From the NCBI GenBank assembly GCA_963841885.1, contig CAWJEK010000015.1:186001-250000 (forward strand): 64,000 nt of DNA, given 5' to 3'. The notes below the pieces were generated by a model, which made no database searches, was not told the origin of the DNA, and saw only the letters and a program-made list of their open reading frames with translations. The stretch comes from Bog-756 sp963841885. GTDB lineage: Bacteria > Actinomycetota > Acidimicrobiia > Acidimicrobiales > RAAP-2. Numbering within the stretch: the stretch's first letter is position 1; each line of letters starts with the position of its first letter. Below are positions 56,601 through 64,000 of this stretch, piece after piece. A program made the translations under genes and the position numbers.

Positions 56601-56646
56601 GGAGCCGGCCCGCGTCGATCCGGGCGCCAATCCCACGTCGGGCTGA
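53638..56646 (+). CDS. Metallophosphoesterase - membrane - LysX/MprF-type lysyltransferase fusion
   Basis: A 1,002-residue protein in one unbroken frame. Residues 55-375 form a calcineurin-like phosphoesterase with its metal ligands: VVVSDLHLP (63-65), AGDG (97-100), SGNHDGQ (139-145), VVHGNQSD and GHTHEP near 354; a pair of membrane helices (about 250-314) is inserted in it. Helices from about 470 to 640 follow. Residues from about 655 are a DUF2156 aminoacyl-phosphatidylglycerol synthase domain: YFALRDDKSWFFTG, ISPDPIGPPGD, QGEAERGYSMTLSRIFDP, FSLDLMRRTNS, LGLNFATMRS and IESLWRFNKKYDP, closely matching mycobacterial LysX. It should transfer lysine from Lys-tRNA to a membrane lipid; the phosphoesterase may act on the same lipid. 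Coupled to lysS by GTGA. Confidence 0.9.
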   Translation: MTTTPVDDGSGAAAPDRDDTVVLDVDRDVEDEAVIAQVLAAVEIPERIELELPEGARVVVVSDLHLPVAATPQSTSVADELARLLGEWTGPGAFIIAGDGFEMLAGPPEVDRILDAHPQFTEAVAGFASRRDHEVILLSGNHDGQLAWDGGSVDVLTSRLGVGRAALACDVLIGTGQGVQRVHVVHGNQSDPYNRFEDPWSPVDTPFGHHIVRDLVPELESRQTEGSLLEGVQWLDGDIADFVGSRLFYRKIVGKLWLIAIPFIAILLLRLLTFLPGIGDLLHHHADRWLLAFGLLVIFMTLVAAVAAGATLLRVDRALQETSVSGRSDPASHNAPARTEAARLVTEGYAGMVSGHTHEPELSVVGQGFYANSGSGTASVVPRRSRLRLPRPFVPVDRFCYVELVGGPVLEVALWLRELPHRSPVLLERIAQASATADPAAVTKVGSLPAGPTWPLDQAVLVQWVHRRRVRQVAAAVLVVTGILNIVFAFLWGIRGTRPFDHWLVFGIHPLSPVEATVAGLALLGLARGIRRGLRPVWIATLVVILTTTADRLVQGRPPEGSVLAFVFCIWLLLEHRHFRVIPTGVSRLFIWLAAAGLVLVAGAAGVGAIFDSKHPTDVNVVFCVVVATVVLVLFVARPNRESRRTGTARREAFVRARGIIDAHGGDTLDYFALRDDKSWFFTGESVVAYSVLNGVMLISPDPIGPPGDRAGVWSDVMDFAEGNDWQPAVLAASGSWLPVYRAAGLVDHYIGDEAIVDCSVFTLKGKSMKSLRGAYNRVQKEGCRVECYLSGEGLSDEVRAQLLELMTETRQGEAERGYSMTLSRIFDPRDEGLLLAVCFGPDGRPLAFNQYVPASEVNGFSLDLMRRTNSEDAPNGLTDFVIIETIQWMQDRGFRGLGLNFATMRSVVSGEAEGGPWMSLERSVLHHFSDTMQIESLWRFNKKYDPMWNPRYVVTGPFLPLARSGLAIARAEAVSELPVIGPLLRPGEPARVDPGANPTSG

Positions 56647-56722
56647 GGCGTTCACCACCCCGATCGGCCGGGGGCCACGGGTACAGTTGCGGCGGGCGCA
56701 GGGCGTGGACCCGGGAGCGGAC

Positions 56723-58979
56723 ATGGTCGGAGAGGACGTGGAGTCGCCGCCTCCGGGACGGGTGACCGCCCTGCTCGACCGGTGGCGTGATCGGGACCCC
56801 GACCTGCTCGCCCTCAAGCGGTCGGTGCGGGCCGCCGTCCTGGTCCCGGGGGTGCTGGCCGTCGCCACCTACGGCTGGGGCAACCCCCAGGCCACCCTCA
56901 TCGCCGTGTTCGGCACCTTCGCGTTGCTCCTCTTCGCCGACTTCGGCGGTCCGACCCGGGTCCGTCTGCGTTCCTACCTCGGTCTCACGGCGACGGGCCT
57001 GGTGCTCATCACCCTGGGCACCCTGTGCTCGCGGTACCCGGTGGCCGCGGTGGCGGGCATGGCGGTGGTCGCCTTCGTCGTCCTCTTCGCCGGATCGGTC
57101 TCCGCCCAGGCGGCCGTCGGTGCCACGGCCGCGTTGCTCACCTTCATCCTGCCGGTGGCCCAGCCCGCCGGGGCCGGGGCCATCCCGGCCCGGCTCGGCG
57201 GATGGCTGTTGGCCGCCGCCTGCTGTATCCCGGCGGCGCTGCTGGTCTGGCCGGGACGGTGGCACGACCCGCTGCGCCACCGGGCCGCCGACGCCGCCGA
57301 CGCCCTGGCCGACCTCGTCGGCGCCCATGCCGGGGGACGGCTCGACCCACCGGCGGCGGCTCGAGCCGTCCAGGCCCTCGCCGACCTGCGAGCCCAGTTC
57401 GAGGCGACCCCCTACCGGCCCACCGGGGCCGGACCGACCGACGACGCCCTGTCCCGGGTGGTCGGGCGCCTCGAGTGGCTGGGGGACAACGCGCTCGGTA
57501 CCCCACGGGACCGACGTCCTGGTCGACGACCCCCGGGCCCGCCGCATCGATGCGGCGGTGGAGGACGTGCTGCGGGAGCTGGCCCGGTGCATCGACGACG
57601 ACCGGACGCTGTCGGACCGGCACGGGACCGACCGCCTGCGGGCCGGCGCCCTCCACCTGGAGGACGTCCTCACCGAGGTGGCCCGGTCCGTCCGCCAGGA
57701 GCTGGCGGACGACACGACTCCGGTACGCGCCGCCGGCCCCGCCGGTCGTTCGTTACGCGAGGTGGACCCCAACTACGTGAGCCGCATGCTCGCCCTCGCC
57801 ACCACCATGACCGTCGAGCTCGTCCTGCGGCCCGGTCCGGGGGCGGACGGGCGGCGCCGGCCGACCCGCTGGTGGGGGACGATGACCGCCTACGCCCGCG
57901 ACGCCGCCACCTTCCTGACGTTCCGGTCGGTCTGGTTCCGCAACAGCCTGCGGGGAGCGGTGGCCCTGGCCGCGGCGGTGGCCGTCGTCGAGGTGACCGA
58001 CGTGAGGCACGGCTTCTGGGTGGTCCTCGGGACCACGTCGGTGCTCCGCTCCAACGCCCTGGGCACCGGCGCCACCGCCCTGCGGGCGGTGGCCGGCACA
58101 GCCATCGGATTCGCACTCGGCTCGCTGGTGCTGGTGGGACTGGGTTCGCATCTGTGGTGGTTGTGGGTCGTCCTCCCGGTGGCCGTGCTGCTGGCCGGAG
58201 TCGCCCCGGCGGCGATCTCGTTCGCCGCCGGCCAGGCGGGCTTCACCGTGACGGTGGTGGTCCTCTTCAACATCATCCAACCGGTCGGACCGTCGGTGGG
58301 CCTGCTACGGGTGGAGGACGTGGCCATCGGTGTGACGGTCAGCGCCGTGGTCGGGCTGCTCTTCTGGCCCCGGGGCGCCACGGCCGCGCTGGTGCGGGCG
58401 CTGGGCGACGCCTACGGGGCCTCGGCGACGTGGCTCGCCGCCGAGGTGGACCACCTGGGTGATAGCTCCGGCGGGACGACCCTGCACCTGCGGGGCGATG
58501 CCGTCGCCACCGGCAAACGACTCGACGACGCCTTCCGCCAGTTCCTGACCGAGCGGGGGGCCAAGGCGGTCCCCCTCCCGACGGTGACCCACCTGGTCAC
58601 CGGCTGCTCGCGGATGCGCCTGGTGGCGGAGACGGCGATGTCGCTGCTCCCGATCGGCCCCGACGACGGCGAGGCGCCCGCCGAAGTGGACACCGCCCGC
58701 CGGGAGTTGGCCCGTGCCTTCCGGTCGGCGGCCTGGTGGTGCGACGAGTTCACCTCGGCTCTGTCCCACCGGGGTGCGGAGTCCCCGGAGGTGCCCACCG
58801 TCGACCCCGGGCTCGGGCCGCTCCTGCTCGGTGCGTTCGACGAGTCGCGACGGACGGGCCGGAAGGACGGGGTGGTGGCTTCGTTGCGGTTGCTGTGGCT
58901 CCAGGAGCGCCTCGACGAGCTGCAGTCGCTGGAGCGCGACCTGTCGTCGTCGCCGGAGTGGTTCGCGTGGCCCGGGTGA
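56723..58979 (+). CDS. FUSC-family membrane protein (frameshifted as sequenced)
   Basis: About 751 residues after repair. Two membrane blocks of five or six helices each (RAAVLVPGVLAVATYGWGNPQ, and NSLRGAVALAAAVAVVEVTD with GFWVVLGTTSVLRSNALGTG) are separated and followed by cytoplasmic helical domains, the layout of aromatic-acid exporter / fusaric-acid-resistance (FUSC) proteins. One extra C in the CCCC run near 57501 breaks the frame between the blocks. ATG 56723 follows GGGAG by about 6 bases; TACAGT near 56679 is a possible -10 box. The substrate is unknown. Confidence 0.82.
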
Positions 58980-59088
58980 ACGTGCGGCACGCGGTAGAAT
59001 GGTGTGCGGAGCGCCGGGAAGCCTGGTCGGCAACCTATTCGACGACCCCTGGTGCGTGCCAACCGTGAAGCAGAACCCCAACCGAACG

Positions 59089-60531
59089 ATGTCCGGTGAC
59101 GCCGGCTCCCGCCGTCGGTTCGGGATATCGGCGTGGCGGCGCGAGCAGCTCCGCACGACGTTCTGGCTGGTACCCACCGTCCTGGTGGTGGCGGCCGTGG
59201 TGCTCTTCGCCGTCACCCTCGAGATCGACCAGATCGTCTACCACCACCACGTCGAGCTGCCGCACTGGATCGCCAGCGGCAGCGCGGACGCCGGACGGCA
59301 GGTGGTGGTGGCCATCGCCGCCGCCGTCATCACCGTGCTCGGTGTGGTCTTCTCCATCACCATCCTGGCGCTGACCCTGGCCTCCCAGCAGTTCGGTCCC
59401 CGGATGATGCGCAATTTCGTGCGCGACCTCGGGAACCAGATGACGCTCGGCGTGTGGGTGGCGACCTTCGTGTACTCCGTCCTGGTGCTCGTGTCGATCT
59501 CCGGCAACTTCGTGCCCCACGTGTCCATCACGGTCGCCGAGGCGCTGCTGCTCGTGGACCTCGCCGTGCTCATCTACTTCATCCACCACATCGCCACGTC
59601 GATCCAGCTCCCCGAAGTCATCGCCGGGATCGCCCGCGACCTCCAACAGGCCGTGGACGCCGAATTCCCCACTCCGGCCCGGGCCGGCGGAAACCGGGTG
59701 GCGGACGGCCGGGGGACGGACACCGACGGGGTCACCGAGCTCCTCGACGAGGGAGGAGTGACCGTCCCGGCCGTTCGCAGCGGTTACCTCCAGTTCGTGG
59801 GCTACGCGGAGCTCGTGCGCATCGCCGAGGAGGCCGATGCCGTGATCCGGCTCACCTACCGGCCGGGCCACTTCATCGTGGCCGGCCGTCCGCTGGCTGC
59901 GGTGTGGCCCCCGCACGCCGCGTCGGAGGTGGCGACGGCCCTCGACCGGACCCACCTGACCGGTCCCCACCGGACGATCCAGCAGGATCCGGTGTTCGCC
60001 ATCGACCAGCTGGTCGAGATCGCCATCCGGGCGCTGTCGCCGGCCGTCAACGACACCTTCACGGCGCTGACCTGCATCGACTGGCTGTCGGCCGGTCTCT
60101 GCCAGATCTCCCAGCGGGTGCTGGCCGAGGGCGTGTACCGCGACCGTTCGGGCGCCGTCCGGCTGATCGAGGCCGATCCGAGCTACCGGCGCATGGTGGA
60201 CCGGTCGTTCGACAAGGTGCGTCAGGCGGGGCGCGGCATGCCCGCGGTCATCATCCGCCTGATGGAGTCGATCGCCCACGTGATGGAGAGCACCGTCAGT
60301 CGGGACCAGCGCCAGGTACTGCTGCGCCAGGCCGAGATGATCATGCGGGGTGCCGAGGCGGACATCGATGAGGACGAGGACCTGGAGGACATCCGCCGCC
60401 GGTACCGGACCATCCGATCGACCGCCGTGGTGTCGGACGACAGCACCACGACCGTGTCGCGGGACCCGGCGGCCGAACTCCCGACGTCGAACGGGCGTCG
60501 ACGGAGTGGCTCCTTCCTGCGGCGCCGCTGA
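59089..60531 (+). CDS. DUF2254 membrane protein
   Basis: A 480-residue protein with four membrane helices in the first 190 residues (TFWLVPTVLVVAAVVLFAVT, VVVAIAAAVITVLGVVFSIT, LGVWVATFVYSVLVLVSISG and ITVAEALLLVDLAVLIYFIH) and a cytoplasmic domain containing AIRALSPAVNDTFTALTCID, the DUF2254 signature. ILALTLASQQFGPRMMRNF in the second loop is also typical. Function unknown; the architecture suggests a channel or sensor. TAGAAT near 58991 is the best -10 hexamer in this part of the window. ATG 59089 or GTG 59065 could start the protein; neither has a clear ribosome-binding site. Confidence 0.87.
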   Translation: MSGDAGSRRRFGISAWRREQLRTTFWLVPTVLVVAAVVLFAVTLEIDQIVYHHHVELPHWIASGSADAGRQVVVAIAAAVITVLGVVFSITILALTLASQQFGPRMMRNFVRDLGNQMTLGVWVATFVYSVLVLVSISGNFVPHVSITVAEALLLVDLAVLIYFIHHIATSIQLPEVIAGIARDLQQAVDAEFPTPARAGGNRVADGRGTDTDGVTELLDEGGVTVPAVRSGYLQFVGYAELVRIAEEADAVIRLTYRPGHFIVAGRPLAAVWPPHAASEVATALDRTHLTGPHRTIQQDPVFAIDQLVEIAIRALSPAVNDTFTALTCIDWLSAGLCQISQRVLAEGVYRDRSGAVRLIEADPSYRRMVDRSFDKVRQAGRGMPAVIIRLMESIAHVMESTVSRDQRQVLLRQAEMIMRGAEADIDEDEDLEDIRRRYRTIRSTAVVSDDSTTTVSRDPAAELPTSNGRRRSGSFLRRR

Positions 60532-60542
60532 CCGGCGACCGC

Positions 60543-61445
60543 TCAGCGACCGGCCAGTGCCGGGAGGTCCTCGACGACGAAGGCCAGCAGATCTTCGACG
60601 GAGCGTCCGAGTCCGCCGTCCAGCCGGTCCATCCAGCTCACGGCGATGCATTCGTCGAACCCGAGTCCGTAGAGCCGACCGACGAGATCGGTGAGCTGGG
60701 CCCGGCCGCCGGGCCGCAGGGCCTCGTCGAAGTCGAGCAGGATCGAGCGCGGGACCCTCTCCGGCCGACCGGTGGCGGCGCAGCGCTCGTCGAAGCGCTC
60801 GAGGCTCTCCGACAGGGCGGTGTCGAGGTCGTGTGAGGAGCTCCCCCGGAACGGGTTCCACAGGTTCCAGCGGTCGCCATGGCGGGCCGCACCGTCGACG
60901 GCCCGCGGGCCCTGGCCTCCGACCACGATCGGCGGGTGGGGGGACTGGACGGTCGGGGTCGTCCACCGGAGGAGGTCCGGCTGCCCGCGACCGGCGACCA
61001 CCGGCACCGGTGGGAGGGGGAGGGGCACCCCCTCGAAGATCCCGAGGAGCGTCTCGAGACCGCGCTCGAAGCGGTCGGCGAGGCCGGGCCCGTCGTCGGC
61101 CACCCCGGCGGCGGCCCGGCAGACGGCCGCGCCGCCCAGTCCCAGACCGAGGTCGAGCCGCCCGGCGCTGAGGGCGTCGACGGTGGCGGCCAGCCGGGCC
61201 ATGTGGAGTGGTGGGTGGAGGACGAACGTGGACACCAGGGGCCCGAGCCGGCAGCGCCGCGTCACCGTGGCCAGGGCACCCAGCAGGGTCCACCCGTCGT
61301 ACCAGGGCCCGTCGGTGTCGAAGGGATTGGCCAGGTGGTCGGCCACCCAGAGGGAGTCGATTCCGGCCTCGTCGAACCGGTGGCCCCAGGCGAGCACATC
61401 GCCCACCGGCCGGTCCTGGCCGAGGAACACCCCGAAGGTCGCCAT
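60543..61445 (-). CDS. LLM-class flavin-dependent oxidoreductase
   Basis: A 300-residue TIM-barrel flavin enzyme of the luciferase-like monooxygenase family, possibly F420-dependent as is common in actinobacteria. FGVFLGQDRPVGDVLAWGHR, then DSLWVADHL, TRRCRLGPLVSTF and HPPLHMARLAATVDALSAGR are the diagnostic N-terminal blocks, and SPHPPIVVGGQGPRAVDGAA is the C-terminal phosphate-binding region. The substrate is unknown. ATG 61445 follows TAGCGT by 7 bases. It converges with the DUF2254 gene, with only 11 bases between the stops. Confidence 0.9.
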   Translation of the reverse strand: MATFGVFLGQDRPVGDVLAWGHRFDEAGIDSLWVADHLANPFDTDGPWYDGWTLLGALATVTRRCRLGPLVSTFVLHPPLHMARLAATVDALSAGRLDLGLGLGGAAVCRAAAGVADDGPGLADRFERGLETLLGIFEGVPLPLPPVPVVAGRGQPDLLRWTTPTVQSPHPPIVVGGQGPRAVDGAARHGDRWNLWNPFRGSSSHDLDTALSESLERFDERCAATGRPERVPRSILLDFDEALRPGGRAQLTDLVGRLYGLGFDECIAVSWMDRLDGGLGRSVEDLLAFVVEDLPALAGR

Positions 61446-61452
61446 GGCGGCG

Positions 61453-61458
61453 ACGCTA
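61453..61458 (-). promoter_or_regulatory. -10 box of a leaderless promoter for the LLM oxidoreductase
   Basis: TAGCGT on the minus strand, 7 bases before the ATG at 61445. Confidence 0.5.
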
Positions 61459-61576
61459 CTGCGCCCCGGCCGTCCCCGGTGGGGTCGGACACGCGGTCAC
61501 CCCGGGCCCGGCGTAACGTTCGGGTTCCACGAACGGGAGCGCCGACCGGCCGGGCGCGCGAGTTGGGGAGGTGCCG

Positions 61577-63841
61577 GTGTCCGACCAGACGCGACCACTG
61601 TCGATGGCCGAGGCCGACCGGGTACCCGCGCCCCAGCCGTACCGCGCCGATGCGCCGAACGTCGTCGTGATCGTGCTCGACGACCTCGGCTTCGCCCATC
61701 TCGGCTCCTACGGATCGGACCTCGAGACCCCCAACCTGGACCGGCTCGCCCGCCGCGGACTGCGCTTCACCAACTTCCACACCACGGCGGTCTGCTCGCC
61801 CACCCGATCGTGCCTGCTCACCGGGCGGAACCACCACCGGGTGGGCATGGGGATGCTGCCCGACCTGCCGACCAACTTCCCCGGTTACGCCAGCCATTTC
61901 CCCCGCTCCGCGGGGACCCTGGCGCAGATCCTCCGGGCCGACGGCTACGCCACCTTCTGCGTGGGCAAGTGGCACCTCGTGCCCCGGGACGAGCGCGACA
62001 CCGGCCCCTACGGCATGTGGCCGACCGGGCTCGGTTTCGACCGCTATTACGGATTCCTCAACGGCGAGACGAACCAGTGGACGCCGAACCTGGTGCGGGA
62101 CACCAACCACGTCGAGCCGCCCCGGACCCCGGAGGAGGGCTACCACCTGGAGGCCGACCTCGCCGACAACGCCATCGCCTACCTTCGGGAGCTTCGGCTC
62201 TCCCATCCGGAACGCCCCTTCTTCCTCTGGTACGGCTCGGGGGCACCGCACGCGCCGCACCAGGCGCCGGCGGAGTGGATCGAACGCTTCCGCGGTCGGT
62301 TCGACGCCGGATGGGACGTCTGGCGCGAGACGACCCACCGGCGTCAGCTGGAGACCGGCATCCTGGCGGAGGGGACGCCGCTGTCGCCGCGACCGCCGTG
62401 GGTCGAGGAGTGGTCGACGATCGACCGGCCCCGACAGCGGCTGTACGCCCGGATGATGGAGGTGTTCGCGGCGTTCGTGGCCCACGCCGACCACCAGATC
62501 GGCCGGGTCCTCGACCATCTCGAGTCGACCGGCGAGCTCGATCACACCGTCGTGGTGTGCGTGTCGGACAACGGGGCGTCGGCCGAAGGCGGCCCGAACG
62601 GGACCTACAACCAGTTGGGCCACTACATCTCCGACGAGCCCGACGACCTCGAGGACGAGCTGGCCCACATCGACGACCTGGGGGGGTTCGCGTCGTGCGG
62701 TCACTACCCGTGGGGGTGGGCACTCGCCGGCAACACACCGTTCCGCCGCTGGAAGCGGTACACCTTCGAGGGTGGCGTGCGTGACCCGTTCCTCCTGGCC
62801 GGACCCGGCGTGGACGACGCCGGGTCCGCGCGCCACCAGTACTGCCACGCGACCGACGTCCTGCCCACGGTGCTGGGTCTCTGCGGCCTGGACCTGCCGA
62901 CCGAGGTCGACGGGATCGAGCAGATGAGCTTCGACGGCTCCACGCTGGTCCCCATGGTCCGCGACCCGGGCGCCCCCGATCCGCATCCCGTCCAGTACTA
63001 CGAGTGCTGGGGGAGCCGGGCCATCTACCGCGACGGCTGGAAGGCCGTGACCAACCACGTGAACCAGCTGACGGCGGCCGAGCGCGAAGCGGTCGGAGGC
63101 AGCCACGACTTCGCCCTCGACCACTGGGAGCTCTACGACACCCGGTCCGACCCCAGCGAGATCCACGACCTGGGGAACGAGCACCCCGACCTCCTGGACG
63201 ACCTGGTGCGCCTGTGGTTCACCGAGGCGGAGCGAAACCAGGTGCTGCCCATCGACGACGGACACCTGACGCGCATCCGCCACATGCGGAGCCCGTGGAC
63301 GGCACCTCGGCTGACCTACGACCTCCGTCCGGGCGACAAGGTCCACGAGGTCGTCGGCCCGAACATCGCCGGTGGCTTCCGGATGGTGGCCGCCTTCGAC
63401 GGCCCGCCGACCGTCACCGGGGCATCGGTCCTCTGCGAACAGGGTGATTGGAACTCCGGGTGGGCCTGGTTCCTCGCCGACGGCCAGGTCCGGTGGTGCC
63501 TGGCCGGAAAGGGCGGGGCCCACACCGTGGCGGCCGACCTGGTCGCCGGGTCCGCGCTGCTCGTCGCCGAGGGGCGCCTGGTGGACGGATCCCTCGAGGT
63601 CGTACTGTCGTCCGGCGACGGGGAGCTGGGCCGCCGCCGACTCGGCGTCCATCCCCCGCTGGCCTGGTCACCCGACGGTGCGTTCCTGACGGTCGGCTTC
63701 GCCCGGCCGTTCCCTGTGAGCACCGACTACGTCCCACCGGCCCCGGCGCCCCCCGGCCTGGTCGGGGTCACCGTCACGGTCGGTCCGCTCCCGCCCGTGG
63801 ACCCGGCGGCCGAGTTCGAGCGGATCATGCGCCACCAGTAG
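61577..63841 (+). CDS. Arylsulfatase-type sulfatase
   Basis: A 754-residue type I sulfatase. Metal-binding VVVIVLDDLGFAHLGSYG is at residues 29-46, the formylglycine motif C-S-P-T-R at residue 73 inside TTAVCSPTRSCLLTGRNHH, then CVGKWHLVP, VVVCVSDNGASAEGG and FEGGVRDPFLLAGPG with the conserved lysine nearby (RRWKRYTFEGG). The last 150 residues form a beta-rich domain seen in the long arylsulfatases of actinobacteria and marine bacteria. No signal peptide, so it is probably cytoplasmic. GTG 61577 is chosen because GGGGAGG lies 6 bases upstream; GTG 61571 is within that site. It hydrolyses a sulfate ester of unknown identity. Confidence 0.93.
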   Translation: MSDQTRPLSMAEADRVPAPQPYRADAPNVVVIVLDDLGFAHLGSYGSDLETPNLDRLARRGLRFTNFHTTAVCSPTRSCLLTGRNHHRVGMGMLPDLPTNFPGYASHFPRSAGTLAQILRADGYATFCVGKWHLVPRDERDTGPYGMWPTGLGFDRYYGFLNGETNQWTPNLVRDTNHVEPPRTPEEGYHLEADLADNAIAYLRELRLSHPERPFFLWYGSGAPHAPHQAPAEWIERFRGRFDAGWDVWRETTHRRQLETGILAEGTPLSPRPPWVEEWSTIDRPRQRLYARMMEVFAAFVAHADHQIGRVLDHLESTGELDHTVVVCVSDNGASAEGGPNGTYNQLGHYISDEPDDLEDELAHIDDLGGFASCGHYPWGWALAGNTPFRRWKRYTFEGGVRDPFLLAGPGVDDAGSARHQYCHATDVLPTVLGLCGLDLPTEVDGIEQMSFDGSTLVPMVRDPGAPDPHPVQYYECWGSRAIYRDGWKAVTNHVNQLTAAEREAVGGSHDFALDHWELYDTRSDPSEIHDLGNEHPDLLDDLVRLWFTEAERNQVLPIDDGHLTRIRHMRSPWTAPRLTYDLRPGDKVHEVVGPNIAGGFRMVAAFDGPPTVTGASVLCEQGDWNSGWAWFLADGQVRWCLAGKGGAHTVAADLVAGSALLVAEGRLVDGSLEVVLSSGDGELGRRRLGVHPPLAWSPDGAFLTVGFARPFPVSTDYVPPAPAPPGLVGVTVTVGPLPPVDPAAEFERIMRHQ

Positions 63842-63897
63842 ACCGTCCGGCGGCGGCCACGGTCGACGGCGGGTTTCGGTACCCGGCCTCCGGGTAG

Positions 63898-63914
63898 TTG
63901 CGAACGGTTCGCAA
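63898..63914. promoter_or_regulatory. Perfect 17-base palindrome, probable operator of the last gene
   Basis: TTGCGAAC and GTTCGCAA with a single G between. It lies 55 bases before the ATG at 63970, in the only gene-free stretch between the sulfatase and that gene, where a regulator would be expected to bind. The half-sites look like those of actinobacterial LexA but the spacing is 1 base, not 4, so it is not a standard SOS box. Confidence 0.55.
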
Positions 63915-63969
63915 ATGGGGCAGTCTGGCGACAGTCCCGGAGGACCGAGGCGCGAGGAGGAGCAGCTGC

Positions 63970-64000
63970 ATGGTCATGACGGACACCGCACCGGCGGACG
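63970..64000 (+). CDS. Start of an unidentified gene (cut by window edge)
   Basis: Ten codons (MVMTDTAPAD) are visible behind a strong GAGGAGGAG ribosome-binding site, so this is a real start, but the product cannot be named. The second ATG, two codons later, is also possible. It follows the palindrome at 63898. Confidence 0.6.
   Translation, partial: MVMTDTAPAD

Noticed and set aside
63898..63914. LexA (SOS) box
   Set aside because: The half-sites match CGAAC/GTTCG but are one base apart instead of four.

Overview
The window is very GC-rich (roughly 70% by eye), densely coded, and has no rRNA, tRNA, CRISPR array, insertion sequence or phage gene that I can see. The gene set points to a free-living member of the Actinomycetota: a DUF3039 protein, an SCO6745-type protein, a bioB-bsaP pair, a mycobacterial LysX-like lipid lysyltransferase, and many GTG starts. 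I would guess class Acidimicrobiia, but no marker gene here proves it.

Layout. 1-5.7 kb: an acyl-CoA synthetase (cut by the window edge) diverges from an acyl-CoA dehydrogenase, followed by an archaeal-type riboflavin synthase on the minus strand and a bioA-bioFD biotin operon. 5.7-15.8 kb: a cupin, a YdeI-like protein, a LolA-like protein, a short GntR regulator with an ABC exporter, a group II truncated haemoglobin, a methyltransferase, an SCO6745-type protein, an NfeD-SPFH membrane pair and an ABC-F ATPase. 16-19.7 kb: a minus-strand maf-dus-DUF2867 operon and a DUF3039 protein. 19.8-25 kb: a TetR-like regulator, a secreted protein, a sulfatase, and VOC, Sap/GAP-like and SRPBCC proteins. 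25-29 kb: bioB with its accessory gene bsaP, a crotonase-like protein and ahcY. 29-33.4 kb: a beta-helix lipoprotein and the metY-metX operon. 33.5-37.9 kb: a 1,129-residue PAS/GAF/EAL sensor and an unknown protein. 37.9-42.4 kb: a complete oleA-oleBC-oleD cluster for head-to-head fatty-acid condensation to beta-lactones or olefins. 42.5-51.9 kb: a peptidoglycan-binding lipoprotein, a DUF2079 protein, an APC permease, two paralogous membrane esterases, a DMT transporter, a methyltransferase and small proteins. 52-56.6 kb: lysS coupled to a metallophosphoesterase / membrane / LysX-like lysyltransferase fusion. 56.7-64 kb: FUSC and DUF2254 membrane proteins, an LLM flavin oxidoreductase, an arylsulfatase and the start of one more gene behind a perfect palindrome.

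How the genes work together. Biotin synthesis is complete from KAPA onward (bioF, bioA, bioD, bioB, bsaP) but split over two loci 20 kb apart. Methionine and activated-methyl metabolism is represented by metY, metX and ahcY within 6 kb. Fatty acids are activated and oxidised at the left end, and acyl-CoAs could feed OleA. Cell-envelope functions dominate 42-60 kb.

Two window-wide features matter to a reader. First, many genes start 5-7 bases after a TAnnnT-type -10 box with no ribosome-binding site, which indicates leaderless transcripts; I used this to choose several starts. Second, at least nine otherwise intact genes are broken by isolated single-base insertions or deletions, each repaired by one base. 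This looks more like sequence or assembly error than gene decay, so I give the repaired gene spans and mark the break points.
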